Shown piece after piece: positions 1 through 7,718 of a stretch of 60,154 nt of DNA. Numbering within the stretch: the stretch's first letter is position 1; every line of letters begins with the position of its first letter. The stretch comes from Segatella copri (GTDB lineage Bacteria; Bacteroidota; Bacteroidia; Bacteroidales; Bacteroidaceae): NCBI RefSeq assembly GCF_019127135.1, contig NZ_JAHOEA010000021.1, positions 1-60,154 on the forward strand. The letters are read 5' to 3'. The notes beneath the pieces were generated by a model, which saw nothing but the letters and a program-made list of their open reading frames with translations, was not told the origin of the DNA and made no database searches. A program made the translations under genes and the position numbers.

Positions 1-162
1 GATTCCTTTCTGGACGAGTAGTTCTTCTAATGACTTTATACGTTCAATGAGTTCGCTGACCTGTGCAGTCAGCGAACCCACCGTAGCATTAGCTTGCTGA
101 AGCTGTTCGTTTGCAAGCTGAAGCTGTTCCTTTAAAAGTACTATAATTTCGTCCTTTTTCAT
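1..162 (-). CDS. tnpC: IS66 transposase TnpC, N-terminal fragment
   Basis: The first 54 codons of the IS66 DDE transposase are present; the rest lies outside the window. The visible part begins MKKDEIIVLLKEQ and is rich in Leu, Gln and Glu with heptad spacing, as in the N-terminal coiled coil of IS66 transposases. The catalytic domain is not visible, so activity cannot be judged. The ATG lies only 4 bases from a TACCTTTG promoter box, so the mRNA may be nearly leaderless. It follows tnpB with a 101-base gap. Confidence 0.8.
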   Translation of the reverse strand, partial: MKKDEIIVLLKEQLQLANEQLQQANATVGSLTAQVSELIERIKSLEELLVQKGI

Positions 163-166
163 AGTG

Positions 167-174
167 CAAAGGTA
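167..174 (-). promoter_or_regulatory. -7 promoter box (TACCTTTG) directly before tnpC
   Basis: The minus strand reads TACCTTTGCACTATG, with the ATG being the tnpC start. Bacteroidota transcripts usually start a few bases after this box, so the transcript would begin at or almost at the start codon. The tnpA promoter carries the same TACCTTTGCAC string. Confidence 0.55.
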
Positions 175-263
175 CGAAAAAATATCGAGACATGCAAGGA
201 TTTTCAGATATTTATTTTTACTATCTTACTGATACACAACCTATTAAACGCAATCTTGCACGC

Positions 264-611
264 CTACAGATTAAGCCGTTTTCTATATCTCATACTTTTC
301 AGGCAAATTCCGCTCATGATGGCAGATAGTGTCTTGTAAGGCATTTTGCATTGTTTGCTTTGGGGATCAAAGAATGGTAATTCAAAGGTTCCTCGCTCCA
401 GTCGCTTCTGATACAGCAGGAAACCGTCGCCATCCCATTTGAGCATTTTTACCTGCTGGCGGTTCTTTGAGAAGAAGATGAAGACGGCACCACCGAGTGG
501 CGGCAGCTCCATCTCCGTCCTCACAATCTGGTACAGGCCATTTATGCCCATGTTCATTCGGACATATCGCTGGCAGACGTAATACTGGGTATTTTCGTTT
601 AGTCCAAACAT
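264..611 (-). CDS. tnpB: IS66 accessory protein TnpB
   Basis: A 115-residue protein of the IS66 Orf2 (TnpB) family, an accessory protein needed for transposition but with no known catalytic activity. Family features visible are the block around GGAVFIFFSKNRQQVKMLKWD and the following GFLLYQKRLERG, the best conserved part of TnpB. Its length matches the usual 110-120 residues. The start codon lies inside the end of the upstream tnpA-like gene (13-base overlap), which suggests translational coupling. A second minus-strand frame here is a shadow. Confidence 0.9.
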   Translation of the reverse strand: MFGLNENTQYYVCQRYVRMNMGINGLYQIVRTEMELPPLGGAVFIFFSKNRQQVKMLKWDGDGFLLYQKRLERGTFELPFFDPQSKQCKMPYKTLSAIMSGICLKSMRYRKRLNL

Positions 612-1009
612 AGCATATCCTCCTTTTCATAAAGTTTCATCAGATGCATGACAGATTTGGCGCTACCTTTCTTGATGGTGACTATCGTTCCATTTGGGAA
701 GGTTAGGGTTATGCCAAAAAGATAGTTCTCTGGACAGACGGGTTCGGATGGCATTTCCATGGGAAGAAACATCATCCCAGTGTCCTTGGCTATTGCCTCG
801 GAACATTCCTTACGAGCTTCGGCCTGAAGCAGACGAATCTGCTGTTTGGCTAACCTAACAGAATAACCTTTCTCTGACATCCATCTATGCATCGAGCGAT
901 GGTTTACATGCCGTTCCTTTAAAAAAGGAATCAAACTGGCTTTTGGATTATGATTCAAATGAATCTGGAAGGCATTCCATGCCCTCTCATAACGTTCTGT
1001 TGCTCTCAT
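599..1009 (-). CDS. tnpA: IS66 accessory protein TnpA-like
   Basis: First gene of the IS66 element, encoding about 136 residues. It has a basic N-terminal half in which PFLKERHVNHRSMHRWM looks like a helix-turn-helix, then a C-terminal TITLTFPNGTIVTIKKGS-type strand segment seen in IS66 Orf1 proteins (paraphrased, not aligned). An in-frame ATG exists at 1039, but the TACCTTTG box at 1037-1044 overlaps it, so the ATG at 1009 (MRATERYERAW) is chosen. It overlaps tnpB by 13 bases. The role is inferred from family and position. Confidence 0.8.
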   Translation of the reverse strand: MRATERYERAWNAFQIHLNHNPKASLIPFLKERHVNHRSMHRWMSEKGYSVRLAKQQIRLLQAEARKECSEAIAKDTGMMFLPMEMPSEPVCPENYLFGITLTFPNGTIVTIKKGSAKSVMHLMKLYEKEDMLCLD

Positions 1010-1036
1010 AATTTCGTTGCTTTTAAAATTATGGTG

Positions 1037-1044
1037 CAAAGGTA
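1037..1044 (-). promoter_or_regulatory. -7 box of the IS66 tnpA promoter
   Basis: The minus strand reads TACCTTTG about 28 bases before the chosen tnpA start. It rules out the ATG at 1039, which overlaps the box. Confidence 0.6.
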
Positions 1045-1067
1045 AGAAATTTTACGATAAAGGGCAA

Positions 1068-1090
1068 GGTATAAACGCGGAGCCGCTTAC
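1068..1090 (-). repeat. IS66 terminal inverted repeat (outer end)
   Basis: Minus-strand sequence starting GTAAGCGGCTCCGCG at 1090. This matches the expected IS66 terminus; the partner repeat lies beyond base 1. Confidence 0.6.
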
Positions 1091-1097
1091 CCCGAGT

Positions 1098-1202
1098 GTG
1101 GCAATAGGTGGCAATAGGTGGCAATAGGAAATGCCCTTATTGCCACGCTTAAATAACTGAATATCAGTTAACTATCTTATAGCGTGGCAATAGTGGCAAT
1201 AG
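1098..1202. repeat. GTGGCAATAG iteron-like repeats around a long hairpin
   Basis: Three abutting copies of GTGGCAATAG (1098-1107, 1108-1117, 1118-1127) are followed by a hairpin whose arms ATTGCCACGCT (1139-1149) and AGCGTGGCAAT (1181-1191) contain the same word. An inner hairpin has arms AACTGA (1155-1160) and TCAGTT (1164-1169). Two more copies sit at 1184-1202. This occupies most of the gene-free stretch 1040-1366; the rest holds the HAD promoter. Confidence 0.8.
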
Positions 1203-1282
1203 TTTTAGAAAAACTTTCTCATACATAGGCTTTCCTCTTTTACTAATAAATGTTATATTCCCGCCATTCCTTTTCCAAATCA

Positions 1283-1313
1283 TTTGTTTTCTCCCGAATT
1301 TACAGTACTTTTG
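1283..1313 (+). promoter_or_regulatory. Promoter of the HAD phosphatase gene
   Basis: TTTG at 1283-1286 and TACTTTTG at 1306-1313 are separated by 19 bases, matching the Bacteroidota -33/-7 pattern. The start codon follows 53 bases later. Confidence 0.6.
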
Positions 1314-1366
1314 CAGTAAGTATCTGATTAAAGATTAAAAGTGCGATTTAAGATAAGGTATAGATT

Positions 1367-1978
1367 ATGCAATACAAGAATATCATATTTGATTTAGGTA
1401 ATGTCCTGGTGAAGCTCAATCCGGAAGGATGCATCGGGGCTTTCAAGGCGATAGGAATGGGGGAACTGGCGAATCCGAATCCTCAGAGTGAAGGGATGAA
1501 GCTGATGAGCAAACTGGGTGTGGGAATGATTACCACCGAAGCATTCTGCGATGCAGCCCGTGAGTTGACAGGAGCTGATGTGACGAATGAAGAAATCATC
1601 GATGCAGCCAACAAGATGCTGGTGGAGATTCCTGATGAGAAAAAGGAGCGACTCCTGCAGTTGAAGAAGGCTGGTTACCGCCTCTTCCTCTTGAGCAATA
1701 CCATTGATATACATTGGGATTATTGCGTGGAGCATCTCTTCCCTTATCAGAACCATGGGGTAGAGGATTATTTCGATCACTGTTTCCTCTCTCAGCGAAT
1801 GCATCTGGCAAAACCTGATGCCCACATCTATGAGGAGGTAATCAGACAGGCGAACATCCATCCCGACGAAACCCTCTTCATCGATGATCTGAAGGAAAAC
1901 TGCGAGGCTGCCGAGAAACTGGGCATCCATACCTTCCAGAACGTGAAGTTCGATGATTGGCTTTCACTTCGATTCTGA
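1367..1978 (+). CDS. HAD-superfamily phosphatase (subfamily IA, YihX-like)
   Basis: A 203-residue cytosolic HAD hydrolase. Motif I is FDLGNVLV near residue 8, with the nucleophile Asp and the LGN variant seen in the YihX-type group, which dephosphorylates small sugar phosphates. Motif II is LLSNT near residue 106, motif III is the Lys of KPDAHIYEEV near 146, and motif IV is FIDDLKEN near 167. A helical cap of about 70 residues lies between motifs I and II, as expected for subfamily IA. Full length for the family. The substrate cannot be read from the sequence. It is a single gene with its own promoter. Confidence 0.85.
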   Translation: MQYKNIIFDLGNVLVKLNPEGCIGAFKAIGMGELANPNPQSEGMKLMSKLGVGMITTEAFCDAARELTGADVTNEEIIDAANKMLVEIPDEKKERLLQLKKAGYRLFLLSNTIDIHWDYCVEHLFPYQNHGVEDYFDHCFLSQRMHLAKPDAHIYEEVIRQANIHPDETLFIDDLKENCEAAEKLGIHTFQNVKFDDWLSLRF

Positions 1979-2029
1979 CGGAAATGTCAGAATCGAAGCT
2001 TTTATTCGTTGAATAATTTTGTGTTAATT

Positions 2030-2147
2030 TGCATTTTTTCTGATGAATAATCGCAATAACTCCACACTTTTTCTGACGAATATCTGTAGAAGTCCACACT
2101 TTTTCTAACGAATAATCAACAAATTCCCACACTTTTTCTGACGAATA
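2030..2147. repeat. Four degenerate copies of CACACTTTTTCTGACGAATA
   Basis: Copies lie at about 2032-2049, 2063-2082, 2095-2114 and 2128-2147, giving a 32-33 base period. Each has a well-kept 18-20 base core and a variable 12-13 base spacer. The stretch is not convincingly coding. A related pattern appears at 14160-14202. Confidence 0.75.
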
Positions 2148-2192
2148 ACTAAGGAAAAGGCTGATTTATTCGCTTTTTCCAATAAAATGTTA

Positions 2193-2200
2193 TACCTTTG
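2193..2200 (+). promoter_or_regulatory. -7 box before the DUF418 gene
   Basis: TACCTTTG lies 32 bases before the start codon at 2233. No clear -33 TTG was found at the usual distance. Confidence 0.5.
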
Positions 2201-2232
2201 TGGGCTCATAATAACTAACATACAATATCAAA

Positions 2233-3372
2233 ATGAATTTTTACAAGACATTAGGACTGAAAAACAGCCGTATTGACGTGGCTGATGCCTTGAGAGGATT
2301 GGCCGTAGCAGGTATTATTCTCTATCACTCTGTGGAGCATTTCAATATGTACGATGGAAGCATAGCGCATGCTTATACGCTGGGGTGTGATGATTGGATG
2401 GCAGATGTGCTGGCATTGCTGCTGTCGGGAAAGATGTATGGCATCTTTGCCCTGCTCTTCGGATTAAGCTTCTTTATCATGAATGATAATCAGCAGCAGC
2501 GTGGAAATTGCTTTTCGGGTAGATTCGCCTGGCGAATGTTCCTCCTGGCAATGCTCGGTATCGTGAACACCGCCTTCTTTGATGGCGACATCCTCTTCTC
2601 CTATGCCATCTATGGACTGGTTCTCATCCCATTGAGTTATCTTCCTACCAAATGGCTCTGGTGGGTGGTTGCCTTCCTCTTTATCCAACCGGTAGAAATC
2701 TATTCCCTCATTACCGGATGGCAGGTAGATGCATCGTCGTTGAGTGAGGTGTATGGAAATATGTATAACGGACATCAGCACGGCAGTTTCCTGGAGAATG
2801 CCTACAGTAACCTGCGATACGGACAGGTGGCTACCTATTACTGGTGCCTGATGAAGGGAAGACATACGCAGACCATCTGCCTCTTCATACTCGGAATGCT
2901 GGTGGGTAGAAAGCGTTGGTTCTACAATGAGAACAACAACCTGGCTTTGTGGAAGAAGGTGCTGATGGTTTCCATCCTGGTATTGATTGTGGGAGGCATA
3001 GCTGATGTGCGCCACATGGAAACATGGAACAATTGGCTTTATCCTATCTACAACTTCTTCATCCTCTCGTTTGTAGTATCAGGATTCGTATTGTTATGGT
3101 ACGGAAAGGAATGGTTCAGAAAGGGATTGTCATTCCTGCGCCAGTTTGGTAAGATGAGTCTGACCAACTATTTCCTCCAGTCTATCATCGGTTGCGGACT
3201 GTTTGCCTATTATGGTTTCAATCTCCAGACAAAGCTTGGCATCACCTACGCCTTTTTTGTGGGTATTGCCATGGTGGTAGTACAATGCCTCTTCTCCAAC
3301 CTCTGGCTCAAGTATCACTCCCATGGTCCTTTCGAGGGAATATGGAAGAAACTGACCTGGATTAAGTTCTAA
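2233..3372 (+). CDS. DUF418-type integral membrane protein
   Basis: A 379-residue polytopic inner-membrane protein. It opens with RIDVADALRGLAVAGIILYH near residue 13, the signature of the DUF418/YeiB family, which is related to membrane acyltransferases. About nine or ten hydrophobic segments follow, including LLFGLSFFIMN near residue 75 and a C-terminal part with GKMSLTNYFLQSIIG near residue 308, typical of the DUF418 domain. No biochemical function is established for this group. It is a single gene ending at a strong bidirectional terminator. Confidence 0.8.
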   Translation: MNFYKTLGLKNSRIDVADALRGLAVAGIILYHSVEHFNMYDGSIAHAYTLGCDDWMADVLALLLSGKMYGIFALLFGLSFFIMNDNQQQRGNCFSGRFAWRMFLLAMLGIVNTAFFDGDILFSYAIYGLVLIPLSYLPTKWLWWVVAFLFIQPVEIYSLITGWQVDASSLSEVYGNMYNGHQHGSFLENAYSNLRYGQVATYYWCLMKGRHTQTICLFILGMLVGRKRWFYNENNNLALWKKVLMVSILVLIVGGIADVRHMETWNNWLYPIYNFFILSFVVSGFVLLWYGKEWFRKGLSFLRQFGKMSLTNYFLQSIIGCGLFAYYGFNLQTKLGITYAFFVGIAMVVVQCLFSNLWLKYHSHGPFEGIWKKLTWIKF

Positions 3373-3390
3373 ATATTGGTTTTATATATA

Positions 3391-3426
3391 AAAAAGGTGT
3401 GTCATGGACTAATGACACACCTTTTT
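3391..3426. terminator. Bidirectional intrinsic terminator
   Basis: A perfect 15-bp stem (3391-3405 with 3412-3426) has a 6-base loop, with an A-run on one side and a T-run on the other. It serves the convergent DUF418 gene and the symporter gene. Confidence 0.9.
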
Positions 3427-3432
3427 ATTTTT

Positions 3433-4593
3433 TTATTTATCCTTTCTGAATATCTTATCCACGACAACAGCAATAGCACCATCGCCCGTTACATTGCAGG
3501 CGGTTCCGAAACTGTCCATCGCAATATAGAGGGCTATCATAAGCGCTTGCATATCAGCATTGAAACCTAAAACTGAGGCTAGCGGACCGAGCGCTGCCAT
3601 GACGGCTCCTCCCGGAACTCCCGGAGCTGCTACCATGCAGATGGCGAGCACGAAGATGAAGTTGAGAAAGAGAGGAAGATTGCAAGGCATACCATTGATG
3701 AGACAGATGGTAAGCGCACAGCAGGTAATCTTCATCATTGAACCCGAGAGGTGGATGGTGGCACAGAGCGGAATGGTGAATCCGGCAATGCCATCGGTGA
3801 CGCCGTTTTTCAAGGTCTGCTTCAGAGTTACCGGAATGGTGGCTGCTGATGATGATGTGCCAAGTGCCGTGAAGTAGGCTGGCAACATGTTGAGCAACAG
3901 CTTAAACGGATTCTTGTGGGACAAGCCACCAGCCAACAGATATTCGTAAAGTAAGATGACGATATGAAGTACGAGAATCACGAGGATAATCTGTGCGAAG
4001 ACCAGCAGAATATGGTAGGCTTCGCCGGAGAATGTCATGCCCAGGAAGATGCCGAAGATATAAAGAGGTAGGAGGGGAATGATGACTTTGGCGATGACGC
4101 CAGACACTATTTCCTTGAATTCCTGGAAGATGTTCTTCATGGTGCGGCTGCCTTTGTGGGCAATGCCCAGTCCGGCAATGAACGAGAATACGAGGGCACT
4201 CATCACATCTACCATGGCAGGTATCTTGATTTCGAAGAAGGGCTTGAGTTCTTCAGCCTTATCTACTGCCACATGGGCTGAGTTGGCTATCATGTGTGGA
4301 AAGAGTGCCGAACCTGTACCATAGGCAAGCAGACCCGCCAGGATGGTGTCGGCAAAGGCGATGCCCACGGTGGCAAGGAGGAGTTTTCCGGCTCCATGAC
4401 CGATGTCGGCAATGGCTGGTGTTACGAGACCGATGATGATGAGCGGTATCATAAAGCCCAGAAACTGGCTGAAGATGCCGTTGAAGGTGAGAAACGCTCT
4501 GACGGCAGCTTCATTGAAGAAATTGCCGAAGATTACACCCAACAGGATGGCAATGATGATTCTTGCCAAGAGTGGCATTTTGATTCTTTTCAT
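3433..4593 (-). CDS. Dicarboxylate/amino acid:cation symporter (DAACS family)
   Basis: A 386-residue inner-membrane secondary transporter that uses Na+ or H+ to drive uptake of dicarboxylates or amino acids. Diagnostic features are the serine-rich re-entrant loop ALGTSSSAATIPVTLKQ near residue 245, the segment APGVPGGAVMAALG near 325 and the NVTGDGAIAVVVD segment near 368, which carry substrate and cation ligands in this fold. Eight transmembrane helices are plausible. Length is slightly short for the family (about 400-430) but nothing essential appears missing. The exact substrate is not predictable. It is monocistronic, with its own promoter and a shared terminator. Confidence 0.88.
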   Translation of the reverse strand: MKRIKMPLLARIIIAILLGVIFGNFFNEAAVRAFLTFNGIFSQFLGFMIPLIIIGLVTPAIADIGHGAGKLLLATVGIAFADTILAGLLAYGTGSALFPHMIANSAHVAVDKAEELKPFFEIKIPAMVDVMSALVFSFIAGLGIAHKGSRTMKNIFQEFKEIVSGVIAKVIIPLLPLYIFGIFLGMTFSGEAYHILLVFAQIILVILVLHIVILLYEYLLAGGLSHKNPFKLLLNMLPAYFTALGTSSSAATIPVTLKQTLKNGVTDGIAGFTIPLCATIHLSGSMMKITCCALTICLINGMPCNLPLFLNFIFVLAICMVAAPGVPGGAVMAALGPLASVLGFNADMQALMIALYIAMDSFGTACNVTGDGAIAVVVDKIFRKDK

Positions 4594-4618
4594 ATCCGTA
4601 TTTTTGCTTTTTTGTCTG

Positions 4619-4626
4619 CAAAGGTA
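4619..4626 (-). promoter_or_regulatory. -7 box of the symporter promoter
   Basis: The minus strand reads TACCTTTG 25 bases before the start codon, with a TTG about 20 bases further upstream. Confidence 0.6.
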
Positions 4627-4681
4627 CGATATTTCTGACTTTTCTCCAAGTATTTTGCTGTTTTTTTAGAATCTGTCATGC

Positions 4682-5905
4682 TTACTGTACAACTTTCATG
4701 ATGTTCGAAGGTGGGCGCTGCGACATGAGTTCCTGCTTCATGTAATCCATGTAGGGCGCTACATGCTGATAATAATGGTAATAACCCGGACAGAGATAGT
4801 TGAGACCGGAATCGCCATACTTATCTTTCATGAAGCGGTTCTTGGGGCATTCTCCATGACAGGCAAACTCCATGTCACACTCCTTGCACTGGCGGGGAAG
4901 AGAACTGTGTTTCAGACGGCTGAACTCCTGTTGCTGCTCACCATAAAGCATGTCGATGAGCGAATGGTCACGGATATTGCCCAACTTATACTCCGGAAAA
5001 ACAAAGTGGTCGCAGGAATAAACATCGCCATTGTGCTCCATCACTCCCGCATGACCGCATTCCTTGGAATAAGCACAGATGCCGGGAGAAATACCCATCC
5101 AGTTTGCCAGTGTGCAGTCGAAAATCTCAACGAAGATTTTGCCCACATCCTTCCGAACCCATTCATCGAAAATTGCACAGAGAAAGTAGCCCCACTGCTC
5201 CGGCGCAACCGATGCCTCGCTCAGAGAAATCTCATCCTTGTCGGCAAGACTTGCCAGGGTACGGCCATCCTCATGTCGGGTCAGTCGCTCAACGATAGGT
5301 GTGAACTGCAGAAACTGACAGCCGTTTTCCTTGAAGAAGCGGTAGAACTCCAGCGGATGATTGGCATTATAGGCATTCACCACCGCCATCGCATTCCATT
5401 CTACCCCGTGTTTCTTCAGCAGTTTGATGCCTTGCATCACCTTCTTCCACGATGGTTTTCCCGCAGCCGTCAGCCGGTAATGGTCATGATCAGGCTGCGG
5501 ACCATCGATAGAGATGCCTACCAGCCAATGGTTCTGGGCGAAAAACTCGCACCATTCATCGGTCAGCAACGTGCCGTTGGTCTGAATTACGTTGTCGATG
5601 CGCCTGCCTCCAGCATACTTTTGCTGTAGGGATAAAGCCTTGCGGTAGAAGCCGATGGAGCGCAGCAGAGGCTCGCCACCATGCCAGGTGAAGAGCACCT
5701 GGTTCATGGTTTGCGCCTCAATATATTCTCGGGTAAACTGTTCCAGCATCTCATCGCTCATCAGATGTCGCTGAGCAGTGGGATAGAGCTTGTTCTTCTC
5801 CAGATAATAACAGTATTTGCATGCCAGGTTGCAATGGGCACCCGCAGGCTTCAGCATTACATACAGTGGCTTGGCAAATGGATTTGCTATGTTGTCGTTC
5901 ATCAT
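4682..5905 (-). CDS. Anaerobic sulfatase-maturating radical SAM enzyme (anSME)
   Basis: A 407-residue cytosolic radical SAM enzyme that oxidises the active-site Ser or Cys of a type I sulfatase to formylglycine before export. The CNLACKYCYY motif near residue 26 binds the SAM [4Fe-4S] cluster. HGGEP near 75 is the usual SAM-binding stretch. The C-terminal SPASM region has the Cys series CAYSKECGH, CDHF, CKECDMEFACHGECPKN and CPGYY for two auxiliary clusters. Length fits the family (370-420). It begins 52 bases after a Ser-type sulfatase, its likely substrate, and probably shares that transcript. Two ATGs are in tandem at the start; the first is used. Confidence 0.93.
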   Translation of the reverse strand: MMNDNIANPFAKPLYVMLKPAGAHCNLACKYCYYLEKNKLYPTAQRHLMSDEMLEQFTREYIEAQTMNQVLFTWHGGEPLLRSIGFYRKALSLQQKYAGGRRIDNVIQTNGTLLTDEWCEFFAQNHWLVGISIDGPQPDHDHYRLTAAGKPSWKKVMQGIKLLKKHGVEWNAMAVVNAYNANHPLEFYRFFKENGCQFLQFTPIVERLTRHEDGRTLASLADKDEISLSEASVAPEQWGYFLCAIFDEWVRKDVGKIFVEIFDCTLANWMGISPGICAYSKECGHAGVMEHNGDVYSCDHFVFPEYKLGNIRDHSLIDMLYGEQQQEFSRLKHSSLPRQCKECDMEFACHGECPKNRFMKDKYGDSGLNYLCPGYYHYYQHVAPYMDYMKQELMSQRPPSNIMKVVQ

Positions 5906-5957
5906 TTTTTCTTGAATCTAGTTGTAATCTCTATCTTTCTGTAACCGGGAGAGAAAA

Positions 5958-7496
5958 TCAGAACTTTGGCAGCGTAATTTCGAAATCCTTGCTGTCTCGA
6001 TGCTCCTTTCTGATGGCAGCCAGGAGTTCGGTAAGAATCTTAGGATGTTCTGCCGCCACATTATGGTCTTCGTGGATATCGGAAGCCAGATTATAGAGCC
6101 GCGGCTCGCCTTTTACTACCACCAGTTTCCAGTCGCCCTTTCTCACGCCAATCTGGTCGGTTTCGTGAAATTCCCAGTACAGGTAATCGTGATGTTTCTG
6201 CTCTGCATCCTTGCCCAGAAGGGTAGGAGCGATAGAGATTCCGTCGAAACCATCACCAGCCAACTTTCTGTTGGTATAACGCTTGGCAAAGTTTCTGATG
6301 CCAGCCAAATCGCAGAAAGTAGGCAGCAGGTCGTAAAAGGCAAACTGGGTATCGTTCACCGCTCCTGCCTTGATATGCTCAGGCCACCAGGCGATAAATG
6401 GTATGCGGATGCCGCCTTCGTAGCACTGGCGCTTCAGACCTTTCAACTTACCGTCGCGACCGAAGAACTCTGGATCAGCACCACCTTCTTCATGCGGCCC
6501 GTTATCTGAAGTAAAGATGACAACGGTATTCCTGTCGAGTCCCTTCTCCTTCAGCTTGGCGAAGATTTCGCCCACATACTGGTCCAGTCGGGTAATCATT
6601 CCGGCAAACTGTGCATGGGTATGAACCGCAGCGTTGTATCTCGAATCTTCCCATCCGCCCCAGGTTTTATCGGTAAAAAACTGTTTCTGGTAATTCTCTA
6701 GAATAGAGTCTTCCGGCTGGGCTAGTTCGGCATGCGGCAGGGTATAGGTAAGGAATCCTACGAAAGGATGTTCCTTATCCTGTCTGTCAATCCATTCCAG
6801 TGCCTTGTCGTGGATGATGCGGGCAGAATACTGTTTGCGCTTGAAATAATCCTTGCCGAACATCGAATGCTGGATGTTCTGTTCCATTACTTCTCTTACC
6901 ACCGCTGTATCTCCCATTGCACGACTGTAGCGGTTCAGGAAGTTAGGATAATAGAGATGAGCCTGAAACTGGCAGATATAGCCATAGAATTCGTCCACGC
7001 CACGCTTGTCGGGAGTAGAAGCCGAACCTTCATATCCGCCAGCCCATTTCCCGAATACGCCGGTTCTATATCCTTTGTCCTTCATGATTTCGGGCAGAAT
7101 CTTATGCTGCGGGTCGTAAGGTTCCTGTCCTACGACAGAATACTCCTCGTTGTTGCCATATTTTACCATTGGCACACCTCTCCAGTATTCCTTGTTTCCA
7201 CGCACATGTGTATGTCCCGTATGCTGACCCGTCATGATGGTAGCTCTCGACGGAGCCGAGACGGGAGAACCGGCATAAGCCTGGGTGAATCTCATTCCCT
7301 CCTGTGCCATCCGGTCTATATTAGGCGTGTGGATATAAGGTTGGCCGTAGCAAGCCAGATCGCCATATCCCATGTCGTCACACAGTATGAAGAGAATGTT
7401 GGGTGGGGTGTTTTGGGCGAAGAGAGATAGCGGCAAGGCTTGCAGGGCAGCCATCGCCAGCAAAGATCGGTTGAAAGGTTGATAATTATTAGCCAT
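5958..7496 (-). CDS. Secreted Ser-type sulfatase (S1 family)
   Basis: A 512-residue type I sulfatase hydrolysing sulfate esters on glycans. A signal peptide (ALPLSLFAQ, cleavage near residue 28) exports it. D40-D41 begin the Ca2+ site, and S80-A-P-S-R84 is the formylglycine motif with Ser in the modified position, which in anaerobes needs anSME, encoded just downstream. Further metal-site residues are in the TSDNGPHEEGG stretch. The long frame has an earlier ATG at 7553, but the TATCTTTG box at 7523-7530 lies between the two, so the start at 7496 is chosen. Substrate position (GlcNAc-6S, Gal-3S and so on) is not predictable by eye; mucin-type glycans are suggested by the neighbours. Confidence 0.92.
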   Translation of the reverse strand: MANNYQPFNRSLLAMAALQALPLSLFAQNTPPNILFILCDDMGYGDLACYGQPYIHTPNIDRMAQEGMRFTQAYAGSPVSAPSRATIMTGQHTGHTHVRGNKEYWRGVPMVKYGNNEEYSVVGQEPYDPQHKILPEIMKDKGYRTGVFGKWAGGYEGSASTPDKRGVDEFYGYICQFQAHLYYPNFLNRYSRAMGDTAVVREVMEQNIQHSMFGKDYFKRKQYSARIIHDKALEWIDRQDKEHPFVGFLTYTLPHAELAQPEDSILENYQKQFFTDKTWGGWEDSRYNAAVHTHAQFAGMITRLDQYVGEIFAKLKEKGLDRNTVVIFTSDNGPHEEGGADPEFFGRDGKLKGLKRQCYEGGIRIPFIAWWPEHIKAGAVNDTQFAFYDLLPTFCDLAGIRNFAKRYTNRKLAGDGFDGISIAPTLLGKDAEQKHHDYLYWEFHETDQIGVRKGDWKLVVVKGEPRLYNLASDIHEDHNVAAEHPKILTELLAAIRKEHRDSKDFEITLPKF

Positions 7497-7522
7497 AATG
7501 TTTTGTATTAAGTTATATCTTG

Positions 7523-7530
7523 CAAAGATA
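7523..7530 (-). promoter_or_regulatory. -7 box of the sulfatase-anSME promoter
   Basis: The minus strand reads TATCTTTG 26 bases before the chosen ATG. It decides the translational start, since the upstream ATG at 7553 would not be transcribed. Confidence 0.65.
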
Positions 7531-7596
7531 CGCTGAATATTCGTAATTACCAAAAATTTCGGGATATTTCTTAAGAGTATTTCTCTTATTCTTCAT

Positions 7597-7638
7597 AAAA
7601 AAACTGTGCCCTTCCTGTTTCACAACAGAAAGGGCACA
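7597..7638 (-). terminator. Intrinsic terminator after susD
   Basis: A hairpin has arms TGTGCCCTT and AAGGGCACA plus inner CTGTT/AACAG and a TCAC loop. It is followed on the minus strand by seven T. It separates the susD transcript from the sulfatase gene. Confidence 0.88.
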
Positions 7639-7647
7639 CAACCTAGT

Positions 7648-7686
7648 CTATTCTCGTACATAATGTGTTGGTACAACATAGAATAG
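7648..7686. repeat. Second hairpin in the susD 3' region
   Basis: Outer arms CTATTCT and AGAATAG enclose an inner TGTTG-GTA-CAACA hairpin. It lies between the susD stop codon and the terminator and could act as a 3' stabiliser. Confidence 0.5.
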
Positions 7687-7718
7687 TTGATTTCTTATGA
7701 ATTGATTACTTAAAAAGT

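Larger units (their letters stand above)
1..1090 (-). mobile_element. IS66-family insertion sequence, partial (runs off the left edge)
   Basis: Three minus-strand genes lie in the order typical of IS66: a tnpA-like gene, tnpB and the start of tnpC. The outer end is placed at 1090 because the minus-strand sequence inward from there begins GTAAGCGGCTCC, matching the GTAAGCG ends of IS66-family inverted repeats as I remember them. The other end and the 8-bp target duplication cannot be tested because the element continues past base 1. It sits beside, not inside, the HAD gene. Confidence 0.85.

Noticed and set aside
1394..1930. Antisense frame of 178 codons within the HAD gene
   Set aside because: It is a shadow of a gene with all four HAD motifs.
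2030..2147. CRISPR-like array
   Set aside because: Repeat units are 18-20 bases and degenerate, spacers only 12-13 bases, and there are no cas genes.
7497..7553. Upstream ATG for the sulfatase
   Set aside because: It lies before the promoter box at 7523-7530 and would hide the signal peptide.
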